From assembly GCA_964353185.1 (NCBI GenBank), contig CAYGUV010000008.1, positions 1 to 64,000 on the forward strand: a stretch of 64,000 bases of DNA. Direction: 5' to 3'. Origin of the DNA: GCA-2708415 sp964353185. Its GTDB lineage: Bacteria > Pseudomonadota > Alphaproteobacteria > Micavibrionales > Micavibrionaceae. Position numbers and translations under genes: made by a program. Positions 28,091-36,452 of this stretch are shown in pieces; position 1 is the stretch's first letter; each line of letters begins with the position of its first letter. The notes beneath the pieces were generated by a model. It saw only the letters and a list, made by a program, of their open reading frames with translations. It made no database searches and had not been told where the DNA came from.

Positions 28091-29008
28091 ATGCCTATGC
28101 CTATCGTACAAATGAAAGACCTGCTCGAAGCAGGTGTCCACTTTGGTCACCACACACGTCGTTGGAACCCAAAAATGCAACCATACATCTTTGGTGTGCG
28201 TAATGGTGTTCACATCATCGATTTACAACAAACTACGCCAATGTTGGGTCAAGCCCTTCAGGCAATGCGTGATATTGTTGCAAAAGGTGGTCGTGTTTTG
28301 TTCGTTGGAACAAAAAACCAAGCAAAAGACAAAATCAAAGAAAGCGCAAAGCGTTCAGGTCAATTCTATGTAAACCATAGATGGTTGGGTGGAATGATGA
28401 CTAACTGGCAGACAATTTCAAAATCAATCACACGCTTACGCGAAGTAGATACGATTTTGGCCAAAGGTGAAGATTCTGGTCTGAAGAAAAAAGAACTTCT
28501 TATGATGGAGCGTGAGCGCGATAAGCTTGAGCTTGCATTGGGCGGTATCAAAGACATGGGCGGACAGCCTGATGCGATTTTTATCATTGATGTCGATAAA
28601 GAAGATATTGCCGTTAAAGAAGCAAACAACTTAGGAATTCCAGTATTTGGTATCATTGATACAAATGTTGACCCAGTTGGTGTTGATTACCCAATTCCGG
28701 GGAATGATGATGCGTTGCGCGCAATTTCACTTTATTGTGATCTTTTCTGTGAGGCGATCCTTGATGGTATTTCCGCAGAAGTTGCGCGTTCTGGCGTAGA
28801 TGCTGGTGCGGCCGTTGATGTTGATGTGAAAGTGCCAAAAGCAAAGGCAAAATCAGCAGTCACAAAAGATGATGCAAAAGCACAAGACCAAGTTGGTGAA
28901 GTTGCAAAACAAGTTGATAAAGCGCCAGTAGATGGCAAAGCAGGATCAGCAGATGTTTCAGCAGAGCCAGTTGAAGAAAAGCCAAAAAAGGCAGCCGCCG
29001 CTAAATAA
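28091..29008 (+). CDS. rpsB: 30S ribosomal protein S2
   Basis: A 305-residue ribosomal protein. The N-terminal KDLLEAGVHFGHHTRRWNPKM, RWLGGMMTNWQT and FGIIDTNVDPVGVDYPIPGNDDA are S2 signatures. The body ends near residue 235; a further 70 residues form an Ala/Lys/Asp/Val-rich tail ending KKAAAAK, longer than in Escherichia coli but seen in several alphaproteobacteria. The start is ATG 28091, supported by AGGAG; an upstream in-frame codon at 28070 lacks such a site. Confidence 0.97.
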   Translation: MPMPIVQMKDLLEAGVHFGHHTRRWNPKMQPYIFGVRNGVHIIDLQQTTPMLGQALQAMRDIVAKGGRVLFVGTKNQAKDKIKESAKRSGQFYVNHRWLGGMMTNWQTISKSITRLREVDTILAKGEDSGLKKKELLMMERERDKLELALGGIKDMGGQPDAIFIIDVDKEDIAVKEANNLGIPVFGIIDTNVDPVGVDYPIPGNDDALRAISLYCDLFCEAILDGISAEVARSGVDAGAAVDVDVKVPKAKAKSAVTKDDAKAQDQVGEVAKQVDKAPVDGKAGSADVSAEPVEEKPKKAAAAK

Positions 29009-29015
29009 TTAAATT

Positions 29016-29046
29016 ATACCTCCGCAAATTCTTGTGGAGGTATTTT
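29016..29046 (+). terminator. Intercistronic hairpin between rpsB and tsf
   Basis: ATACCTCCGC (29016-29025) pairs with GTGGAGGTAT (29034-29043) in a 10-bp stem with one G-U pair and an 8-base loop, followed by TTTT. It looks like an intrinsic terminator or attenuator that would lower tsf relative to rpsB expression. Confidence 0.65.
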
Positions 29047-29073
29047 CGTAAATTTATAGAAATAGGATATAAA

Positions 29074-29991
29074 ATGTCAGAAATTACAGCAGCAAAAGTT
29101 AAAGAACTTCGCGAAAAATCAGGCGCAGGCATGATGGATGCCAAAAAAGCGTTACAAGAAAATAATGGTGACATGGAAGCGGCAATCGACTTCTTACGCA
29201 CAAAAGGCCTTGCCAAGGCAGAAAAGAAATCTAGCCGTACAGCAGCAGAAGGTTTGGTTGCGATTGTTTCAGAAGGAACTTCGGGCGCAGTGGTTGAGGT
29301 AAACTCAGAAACAGACTTCGTTGCCCGTAATGAAAAATTCCAAGAATTTGTTAAGTCAGTTGCAAATAATGCAACACAAGTTGATTCTTTGGATGCGCTG
29401 ATGGCTTCTGATATGAATGGTAAAACTGTTCAAGACACAATCACAAACCTTATTGCGACTGTTGGTGAAAACATGGGTGTACGCCGCATGGAAAAACTAT
29501 CTGTTACTGATGGCGCGGTTGTTGGATATGTTCACAATGCGGTTGCCCCCAATTTAGGTAAAATTGGTGTGTTGGTTGCCTTGGAATCAACAGGTGATAA
29601 AGCGGCGTTGGAAACGTTAGGCAAACAGCTTGCGATGCATGTTGCTGCGGCTTTCCCACAATGTTTAGACGCCGCAAGTGCGGATCAAGATGCGTTAGAG
29701 CGTGAGCGTAACATCATCCGTGAAACAGCATTGGGCGAAGGGAAACCAGCCGATATTGTTGAAAAAATGCTTGAAGGACGCATGAAGAAATACTTGAAAG
29801 AGATCTGCTTAATGGATCAAATCTTTGTGATGGATGGTGAAACATCAATTACCGATCTTTTGAAAAATGCCGAAAAGGAAGTTGGCGCGCCAGTTAAGTT
29901 AAAAGCTTATAGCCGTATTCAGCTTGGTGAAGGTATTGAAAAAGAAGAAGAAGACTTCGCCGCGGAAGTAAGCAAAGTAGCAAACGGTTAG
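29074..29991 (+). CDS. tsf: Elongation factor Ts
   Basis: The nucleotide exchange factor for EF-Tu, 305 residues. The N-terminal UBA-like domain has VKELREKSGAGMMDAKKAL, and the core has the TDFVARNEKFQEF motif that contacts EF-Tu. I use ATG 29074 (MSEITAAK) with AGGA upstream, because the preceding open frame reads through the terminator hairpin. Confidence 0.97.
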   Translation: MSEITAAKVKELREKSGAGMMDAKKALQENNGDMEAAIDFLRTKGLAKAEKKSSRTAAEGLVAIVSEGTSGAVVEVNSETDFVARNEKFQEFVKSVANNATQVDSLDALMASDMNGKTVQDTITNLIATVGENMGVRRMEKLSVTDGAVVGYVHNAVAPNLGKIGVLVALESTGDKAALETLGKQLAMHVAAAFPQCLDAASADQDALERERNIIRETALGEGKPADIVEKMLEGRMKKYLKEICLMDQIFVMDGETSITDLLKNAEKEVGAPVKLKAYSRIQLGEGIEKEEEDFAAEVSKVANG

Positions 29992-30003
29992 AAATCTTCC
30001 ATT

Positions 30004-30080
30004 ATTTCATTGAGACTGCGTTACTGCGCTACTCACGTATAAATATACGCTTCGTAGCTTGCGCCTTATCTCACTAAAAT
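30004..30080. repeat. Imperfect 77-bp palindrome downstream of tsf
   Basis: Outer arms ATTTCATTGAGA and TCTCACTAAAAT match their reverse complements at 10 of 12 positions, and the centre GTATAAATATAC (30037-30048) is symmetric about the same axis. The intermediate arms are GCG-rich and partly complementary (CTGCGTTACTGCGC against GCTTGCGCC). The size and form are those of a dispersed palindromic intergenic element; it may also end the tsf transcript. No second copy was noticed in the window. Confidence 0.5.
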
Positions 30081-30112
30081 ACTGTTTGATTTTCTACACC
30101 TCATATATAAAT

Positions 30113-31015
30113 CTAAAGAGCCGCTTCTAAATTAGGGGCGGTTTTTTGTTGGGTATATTCAGGTACGCCACATTTTCGGAAATATTCATGAGCCGCTTCT
30201 TTACCACCGATTAAAACGTGAAGGTCACGGATTTTAACGTCACTCCAAAGCTTGTCGAATCCTGTAAAATCTTTATTTGTAATTTCGTCTGAATATTTCG
30301 TTTGAAAATGTAAGAAAGAGTCATGAAGCTTTGCTAGTATTTTTCTCATAAGAAAAATAGAGGGTTTGGATTTCCTGAGCAGCTTTTCCCTGTGTGAATT
30401 TTTAGGCTGCACAACATAATTATAAGTTGATAATAACATTTCTTCTAAATCAGAATAATTTGGTAGTTCAATTGATGCTAAATTGAAACCTCTATTCTTT
30501 CTGAATTCAAATATAGATATAGGTTTCTCTGACTTGTCTGTAGCTTTCCATGAAATGAAACTTCCTTCTTCTGTTCCATATCTTAAATATAGAAATGGCA
30601 CGGTATATTGATTGACGTCTAGATGACGTACGTTATTTACTTTTCTTTTAATTGGGGCGAGGGACTTACAATGATAAGATAAAAATGATTGTATCCCCAA
30701 TACGATCAGCTCGCCATTCATGAACCCATTATAGCCGCGTGCTTTCAGGAAGCCTGTTTTATTATCAATTTCAGGTAAAAATCTTCGCAGATTTTTCTCG
30801 TAAATACAAAGAATGGCAAATATTTGATGCGATACTTCATGCTCAAATGCTCCTGCAGAACCCTTAAAGCCCCAATTATGGTTTAGAAAATCCACGGCCT
30901 GACCTAACGTCATGTCATCACGAACCATTTGACGCAGTTCTCCCCAAAATCCATATTCTGGAGTGTGACTGTGGCACCAAAATTCATTTCCTAATCTCAT
31001 GTCTGGCATATTCAT
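30113..31015 (-). CDS. Unknown soluble protein (300 residues)
   Basis: I do not recognise a family. It has no signal peptide or membrane helix. Noticeable points are an aromatic, His-rich start (FWCHSHTPEYGFWGELRQM), a small His/Glu segment GAFEHEVSHQIFAILC, and a basic central part. EHEVSH is close to the HExxH zinc-peptidase pattern but lacks the exact spacing (HEVSH does fit, at about residue 59), so a metal site is possible but unproven. It is inverted between tsf and pyrH, which are neighbours in most bacteria. Confidence 0.6.
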   Translation of the reverse strand: MNMPDMRLGNEFWCHSHTPEYGFWGELRQMVRDDMTLGQAVDFLNHNWGFKGSAGAFEHEVSHQIFAILCIYEKNLRRFLPEIDNKTGFLKARGYNGFMNGELIVLGIQSFLSYHCKSLAPIKRKVNNVRHLDVNQYTVPFLYLRYGTEEGSFISWKATDKSEKPISIFEFRKNRGFNLASIELPNYSDLEEMLLSTYNYVVQPKNSHREKLLRKSKPSIFLMRKILAKLHDSFLHFQTKYSDEITNKDFTGFDKLWSDVKIRDLHVLIGGKEAAHEYFRKCGVPEYTQQKTAPNLEAAL

Positions 31016-31081
31016 AAATTAAAAATAGCGTCTATTTTAATTATGTCAATTAAATTCTTCTCAATTATCTTCTTCATAGAA

Positions 31082-31110
31082 TTGCTTTTATCTGCATGTT
31101 CGCTTATCTT
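31082..31110 (+). promoter_or_regulatory. Possible pyrH promoter
   Basis: TTGCTT at 31082-31087 and TATCTT at 31105-31110 have a 17-base spacer. The position fits transcription of pyrH-frr and the envelope genes, which are cut off from tsf by an inverted gene. Each box matches consensus at four of six positions. Confidence 0.35.
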
Positions 31111-31139
31111 TATGCAGAATTTAACGTAGGAAATTATCA

Positions 31140-31856
31140 ATGGCTTCAAAATCACCCTATAAACGTATTTTATTGAAAATGTCAGGCGAAGTTCTGATGG
31201 GGGATAATGAATTTGGGCTTGATCCTGCCACTGTTAACCGTGTTGCCGAGGATATAAAGCAAGCCGTTGAGAGCGGTACACAGATTTGTGTTGTTGTGGG
31301 GGCGGGGAATATCTTCCGCGGTGTTTCGGGCGCGGCACAAGGGATGGACCGCACAACGGCCGATTATATGGGCATGTTGGGGATTGTGATTAATGCGCTT
31401 GCGCTACAAAATGCGCTTGAAAATCTTGAAATTCAAACGCGCGTTATGTCCGCCATTCCGATGTCAGCCATTTGTGAGCCGTATATACGCAGAAAAGCAA
31501 TGCGCCACATGGAAAAGGGCCGCGTTGTAATCTTTGCCGCGGGAACGGGTAACCCATATTTCACAACGGATACGGCAGCAGCATTGCGTGCCTCCGAAAT
31601 GAATTGTGATGCGTTATTTAAAGGGACAAAGGTTGATGGTATTTATTCAGCCGACCCACAAAAAGATAAAACAGCAAAACGCTATGAAGAGATCACTTAT
31701 ATGGATGTATTGACCCAAGATTTAAAAGTGATGGATGCAACGGCCATTTCACTGGCGCGTGAAAATAATATTCCAATCGTTGTTTTCAATGTGCGCGAAA
31801 AAGGAAATTTAATGAAAACGTTAGACGGCTCAGGCACGTTTACGACCGTGACATAA
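31140..31856 (+). CDS. pyrH: Uridylate kinase (UMP kinase)
   Basis: A 238-residue amino-acid-kinase-fold enzyme converting UMP to UDP. The phosphate loop is KRILLKMSGEVL, followed by VVVGAGNIFRG, AAGTGNPYFTTDTAAALRA and KGTKVDGIYSADP. A TAGGAA ribosome site lies about eight bases before the ATG. It starts the conserved pyrH-frr-uppS-cdsA-dxr order. Confidence 0.97.
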   Translation: MASKSPYKRILLKMSGEVLMGDNEFGLDPATVNRVAEDIKQAVESGTQICVVVGAGNIFRGVSGAAQGMDRTTADYMGMLGIVINALALQNALENLEIQTRVMSAIPMSAICEPYIRRKAMRHMEKGRVVIFAAGTGNPYFTTDTAAALRASEMNCDALFKGTKVDGIYSADPQKDKTAKRYEEITYMDVLTQDLKVMDATAISLARENNIPIVVFNVREKGNLMKTLDGSGTFTTVT

Positions 31857-31894
31857 ACTAAATAATCAATTCGTTAAAAGAGGAACATAAAGCA

Positions 31895-32434
31895 ATGGAT
31901 ATAAAAGATTTAGGCCGCCGTATGGATGGAGCAATTGAAAATTTAAAGACAGAATTTGCAGGCTTAAGAACGGGGCGCGCATCTGTTTCGATGTTAGACC
32001 CTGTGATGGTCGACATGTACGGATCAAAAATGCCGCTTAATCAGGTGGGAACGGTTAGCGTTCCTGAATCACGCTTACTTACCGTGACTGTATGGGACCA
32101 GACCGCTACGCCTGCTGTAGAAAAGGCTATTCGCGAATCTGGTTTGGGTTTAAACCCGATGGCCGAAGGCACGTTAATTCGTGTGCCTATCCCTGAGTTA
32201 AATGAAGAGCGCCGTAAGGAGTTGTCGAAGGTTGCTGGGCAATATGCAGAAAGCGCCCGTATTTCGGTGCGTAACATTCGCCGTGATGGCATGGATGATG
32301 TTAAAAAAAGTGAGAGTTATTCCGAAGATGACAAAAAACGTGAATCAGAAAACGTGCAAGATTTAACAAACACAAAAATAAAAATCATTGATGAAATGTA
32401 CGCCAATAAAGAAAAGGATATTATGACGGTTTAA
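31895..32434 (+). CDS. frr: Ribosome recycling factor
   Basis: A 179-residue factor that, with EF-G, splits the post-termination ribosome. It consists of a helical domain, with FAGLRTGRASVSMLDPV, a short beta domain with SVPESRLLTVTVWDQ, and a C-terminal RRDGMDDVKK helix. An AGAGGA site precedes the ATG. Length is standard (about 185). Confidence 0.97.
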   Translation: MDIKDLGRRMDGAIENLKTEFAGLRTGRASVSMLDPVMVDMYGSKMPLNQVGTVSVPESRLLTVTVWDQTATPAVEKAIRESGLGLNPMAEGTLIRVPIPELNEERRKELSKVAGQYAESARISVRNIRRDGMDDVKKSESYSEDDKKRESENVQDLTNTKIKIIDEMYANKEKDIMTV

Positions 32435-32451
32435 TCGTTGTAATTATTTTA

Positions 32452-33165
32452 ATGACTCAAACTCCCCAACATATTGCCATTATTATGGATGGAAATGGCC
32501 GATGGGCGCGGGCAAGAAATTTGCCGCGCACAGCGGGTCATCAAAAAGGTATTGAATCGTGCAAGCGTATTGTACGCGCGGCAGGGGAGCAGGGGGTTCA
32601 ATATCTTACGCTGTTTGGGTTTTCAACCGAAAATTGGAGCCGTCCAGTCGATGAGGTCAATGAGTTGATGCGTCTTTTACGTATGTATTTACGTAGTGAA
32701 ACAGCAGAGCTGCACCGTAATAATGTACGTATGAAGATGATAGGTAACCGTGAGCCATTTTCAAAAGATATTATTGAATTAATAGAAAATGCAGAAAATC
32801 TGACGCAAGATAATGATGGCCTTAACCTGACAATCGCCCTAAATTATGGGGGGCGTGATGAGATTTTGGAGGCTGCAAGTGCTATGGGGAAATATTTTGT
32901 TGAACATAATATCGCCTTTACCAAAGAAAATTCAGAAGAGTATTTTGAACAGTTTTTAATGACCAGAGCCATTCCTGACCCTGACATTTTAATCCGCACC
33001 AGTGGTGAGCAACGGATAAGTAATTTCCTTTTGTGGCAAAGTGCGTATACAGAATTTGTTTTTACGGAAACTTTATGGCCAGATTTTAACGGGGAACATC
33101 TTGAGCAAGCAATTAAAGATTATGCCAGACGTGACCGCCGTTTTGGCAAAGTGGAAAGCAAGTAA
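32452..33165 (+). CDS. uppS: Undecaprenyl diphosphate synthase
   Basis: A 237-residue cis-prenyltransferase making the C55 lipid carrier for peptidoglycan and LPS. The catalytic Asp13 lies in IIMDGNGRWA, with FGFSTENWSRP, LNYGGRDEI and the C-terminal RTSGEQRISNFLLWQSAYTE motif for isopentenyl diphosphate binding. Confidence 0.97.
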   Translation: MTQTPQHIAIIMDGNGRWARARNLPRTAGHQKGIESCKRIVRAAGEQGVQYLTLFGFSTENWSRPVDEVNELMRLLRMYLRSETAELHRNNVRMKMIGNREPFSKDIIELIENAENLTQDNDGLNLTIALNYGGRDEILEAASAMGKYFVEHNIAFTKENSEEYFEQFLMTRAIPDPDILIRTSGEQRISNFLLWQSAYTEFVFTETLWPDFNGEHLEQAIKDYARRDRRFGKVESK

Positions 33166-33168
33166 ATC

Positions 33169-33855
33169 ATGATTAGCCGTAGCTTTAACCGTCGTGTTTT
33201 ATCTGTTGTGGTTCTTTTGCCGCTTACGCTCATCGCTGTTTATATGGGGGGAATTGCCTTTAAAATCTTTGTTGGTATTGCGTTCGGTATTGCCGTGAAA
33301 GAATGGGTGCGTATGGCCGTAAAATTGCCGCGGCCTTTAATTTGTACAACTTTGGGTGTTGTGTATTTTATTTTGAGTTTCGTGGCCTTTATTAAATTGA
33401 GAACTGACTTTGATCAGGGGTTATTCTTTATGCTGACCCTTATGTTTGGGGTATGGGCGAGTGATATTGCGGCTTATTTTACGGGTAAAGCCATTGGTGG
33501 CCCTAAATTAGCGCCTAAAATAAGCCCTAATAAAACATGGGCGGGGTTTATTGGAGGAATAATGGGGAGTGCCTTGATGTTATTGGCTCTGGATTATTTT
33601 ATACCAATGTATAGCGGTAAAATGGGATTAGAGGTTTTACCATTTGCGCCGCTTGAGGTGGCATTTGTCATTGGTGCGCTTTTTACAGTCTTCGGACAAA
33701 TTGGTGATTTGGGCATGTCTTTTGTGAAGCGTAAAGTTGGTGTGAAGGATACGGGAACACTTATCCCGGGGCATGGCGGTTTGTTAGATCGAATAGATTC
33801 TTTATTGTTGGTCACACCATTTTTCTTAATTGTTCTTATTGAATTGGCAAAATAG
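33169..33855 (+). CDS. cdsA: Phosphatidate cytidylyltransferase
   Basis: A 228-residue integral membrane enzyme forming CDP-diacylglycerol from phosphatidate and CTP. The C-terminal signature is seen as SFVKRKVGVKDTGTLIPGHGGLLDRIDSL, and KISPNKTWAGFIGG lies upstream of it. It is shorter than the Escherichia coli enzyme (285) but normal for the class. Its TAG shares a base with the dxr GTG start. Confidence 0.96.
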   Translation: MISRSFNRRVLSVVVLLPLTLIAVYMGGIAFKIFVGIAFGIAVKEWVRMAVKLPRPLICTTLGVVYFILSFVAFIKLRTDFDQGLFFMLTLMFGVWASDIAAYFTGKAIGGPKLAPKISPNKTWAGFIGGIMGSALMLLALDYFIPMYSGKMGLEVLPFAPLEVAFVIGALFTVFGQIGDLGMSFVKRKVGVKDTGTLIPGHGGLLDRIDSLLLVTPFFLIVLIELAK

Positions 33856-35006
33856 TGCGCAGTGTTTCAATTTTTGGCTCTACAGGGTCTGTTGGAGAAA
33901 ACACGCTTAAAGTTCTGCAGGCGCAGGAAGAAAAATTCGATATTCAGGTGCTTACGGCGAACCAAAATGCGCCTAAGTTGGCTGTGCAAGCGCGTGCCGT
34001 ACAAGCCAAAAATGTTGTTATTGCAAATGACGATTTATATAATGAATTAAAGGGTTTATTGTCCGATACTAATATAAAAGTTCATGCAGGATCAAAGGCG
34101 TTAAATGAAGCGGCGTTGCTTCCTGCGGATTGGACGATGGCATCAATAGTGGGGATGGCGGGGTTAGAGCCATTAATGCATTCCTTATCACAGGGAAACA
34201 CTGTTGCGATCGCTAACAAAGAACCCTTGGTATCAGCAGGCCCATTGGTAATGGCGGCGGCGCAAAAGTACGGCGCACAAATACTCCCTATTGATAGTGA
34301 GCATAATGCAGTCTTTCAAGTTTATGAGAAACATAATGCGGCCGCGATTGAGAGAATTATTTTAACAGCCTCTGGAGGGCCTTTCCGGGAGACTGAATTA
34401 TCAGATATGAAAGACATAACGCCTGATCAAGCGTTGGCGCATCCGAATTGGGAGATGGGTCAAAAGATCTCAATCGATAGTGCCACAATGATGAACAAAT
34501 CTTTGGAAGTTATTGAAGCAAATAGATTATTTGATGTTTCACCGAACCAAATTGAAGTTCTTGTGCACCCCCAATCGGTGGTTCATTCCATGATTGAGTA
34601 TTGTGACGGGTCTGTATTGGCGCAAATGGGTGCGGCCGATATGTGTACCCCCATTACCAATGCATTAGGCTATCCAAAACGATATAAAACGCCTGGCGAA
34701 AAATTAGATTTACTTAGTATGAATCGTTTAGATTTTGAAGTCTTGGATAAAGCGCGCTTTCCTTGTGTACAATTGGCTTATGATTGCCTTGAGAGTGGTT
34801 TGGCGGCATGCATCACCTTAAATGCGGCCAATGAAATTGCGGTTGAGGCGTTCTTAAGCCATAAAATCGCCTTCTTAGATATATATAAAATTATAAAGAA
34901 TCAGCTTAACAAGTTAGAACATAAAAATGTAAGTACACTTGACGAAGTTTTGATGCTTGACCAAGATATCCGTAATAGAACGCAAACAGTAATAAATAAT
35001 CAGTAG
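33855..35006 (+). CDS. dxr: 1-Deoxy-D-xylulose 5-phosphate reductoisomerase
   Basis: A 383-residue NADPH- and metal-dependent enzyme making methylerythritol phosphate, the first committed step of the non-mevalonate isoprenoid route. GSTGSVG near the N-terminus binds NADPH; NKEPLVSAG, DSEHNAVFQ and LTASGGPFR are family signatures. The start is GTG, overlapping cdsA by one base. Confidence 0.97.
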   Translation: MRSVSIFGSTGSVGENTLKVLQAQEEKFDIQVLTANQNAPKLAVQARAVQAKNVVIANDDLYNELKGLLSDTNIKVHAGSKALNEAALLPADWTMASIVGMAGLEPLMHSLSQGNTVAIANKEPLVSAGPLVMAAAQKYGAQILPIDSEHNAVFQVYEKHNAAAIERIILTASGGPFRETELSDMKDITPDQALAHPNWEMGQKISIDSATMMNKSLEVIEANRLFDVSPNQIEVLVHPQSVVHSMIEYCDGSVLAQMGAADMCTPITNALGYPKRYKTPGEKLDLLSMNRLDFEVLDKARFPCVQLAYDCLESGLAACITLNAANEIAVEAFLSHKIAFLDIYKIIKNQLNKLEHKNVSTLDEVLMLDQDIRNRTQTVINNQ

Positions 35007-35015
35007 GAAACCATA

Positions 35016-36398
35016 ATGAATTCAATTTTTGATATTGTGCAACTTGTCGCCAGTAATGTCTGGCTTTATGGGGGAACATTTATTCTTGTTCTGTCTATTT
35101 TAGTTTTTGTGCATGAGTGGGGTCATTACATTGTTGCGCGTATGTGCGGCGTAAAGGTGGAAACATTCTCAATTGGTTTTGGAAAAGAGCTTTTTGGTTG
35201 GACGGACAAAAAAGACACGCGGTGGAAAATATCGCTTATCCCTTTAGGTGGATATGTCAAAATGTTTGGGGATACAGACCCCGCAAGCGCAGGGCAAACC
35301 AGTGAAGTAAAAGAAGGGGATACGGTGCGTCCCTTTACAGAAGCAGAGAAAAAGGTCGCCTTTTACAATAAATCAGTACTTCAACGCAGTTTGGTAGTCT
35401 TTGCAGGCCCTGCCATTAATTTCTTATTCGCCATTATTTTATTGGCCGGTATGTACTTTTTTTATGGGCAACCAGTCACGTCGCCTGTAGCGTCCGCTGT
35501 TATTAATGAAAGTTCTGCTGATGCGGCAGGGTTTAAGCCGCATGACCGCGTGTTAAGCATTAATGGTGAAAACGTTAAACGATTTGAAGATATACGCCGC
35601 ATCGTAATGGTTGCGCTTGATACGCCCCTTGATTTTGAAGTTCAGCGGGGTGATGAGACGATTACTTTGACTGCTACACCGCAAAAACAAGAGCTGACGG
35701 ATCGTTTTGGGTTTTCACATTCCCGTGGAATGTTGGGAATTATTAGCCCCAGTAATGGAATTGCAATTAAAAATATTGTTGCTGTGAATGGCAAACCTGT
35801 TGAGGGAGTTGCCAATATTCGTAAAGCTTTGGTGCGTTCGCTTGATAAGCCAACAACCATTACGTTGGACCGTGGTGAGCAGGTCGATGTTTTACAAATT
35901 AAACCATCAAAAGCATTAAATGCAGGATTGCTAGATGCAGATAGCCTAGATTACGGCGTTCTTATTGTTGGAAACACAGAGAATGAGCAGCTCTTGGAAC
36001 ATGGTGTTTTTAATTCATTGACCGCAGCTGCCGGTGAAACATGGAGCATCTCCATGTCCACACTTAAAGCCATAGGGCAAATATTTACAGGAACACGGAG
36101 TGCGACTGAATTGGGTGGAATCATCCGTATAGGGGCGATAGCCGGTGATATGGCACAGGCAGGATTGATTGCATTGGTGACTTTTACAGCCTTGCTATCC
36201 ATTAATTTGGGGCTGATTAATCTATTTCCTATTCCCATGTTAGATGGTGGTCATTTGGTTTTTTATGCAATTGAAGCCTTAAAAGGAAAGCCTGTCCCTG
36301 AGAAATACCAAGAATATGCGTTTCGTGTGGGTTTTTTCATCCTCATCGGCTTGATGTTATTCACAAATCTGAATGATGTTGTACAGTTGATAATGTAA
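35016..36398 (+). CDS. rseP: Intramembrane zinc metalloprotease RseP
   Basis: A 460-residue site-2 protease. The first helix holds H33EWGH37, and the third, LDG motif (MLDGGHL, about residue 408) completes the zinc site. Two PDZ domains lie between (about residues 145-310), in the periplasm. It degrades signal-peptide remnants or anti-sigma factors in the inner membrane. It stands directly before bamA, as in most Proteobacteria. Confidence 0.96.
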   Translation: MNSIFDIVQLVASNVWLYGGTFILVLSILVFVHEWGHYIVARMCGVKVETFSIGFGKELFGWTDKKDTRWKISLIPLGGYVKMFGDTDPASAGQTSEVKEGDTVRPFTEAEKKVAFYNKSVLQRSLVVFAGPAINFLFAIILLAGMYFFYGQPVTSPVASAVINESSADAAGFKPHDRVLSINGENVKRFEDIRRIVMVALDTPLDFEVQRGDETITLTATPQKQELTDRFGFSHSRGMLGIISPSNGIAIKNIVAVNGKPVEGVANIRKALVRSLDKPTTITLDRGEQVDVLQIKPSKALNAGLLDADSLDYGVLIVGNTENEQLLEHGVFNSLTAAAGETWSISMSTLKAIGQIFTGTRSATELGGIIRIGAIAGDMAQAGLIALVTFTALLSINLGLINLFPIPMLDGGHLVFYAIEALKGKPVPEKYQEYAFRVGFFILIGLMLFTNLNDVVQLIM

Positions 36399-36452
36399 TA
36401 AGTTACGTTATTTTTGTTGTTCTGACGGGCAAAATGGCTTAAAAGTTTGAGC

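Noticed and set aside
29032..29073. Upstream start of tsf
   Set aside because: The extra codons read through the terminator hairpin and lack homology; ATG 29074 gives the usual N-terminus.
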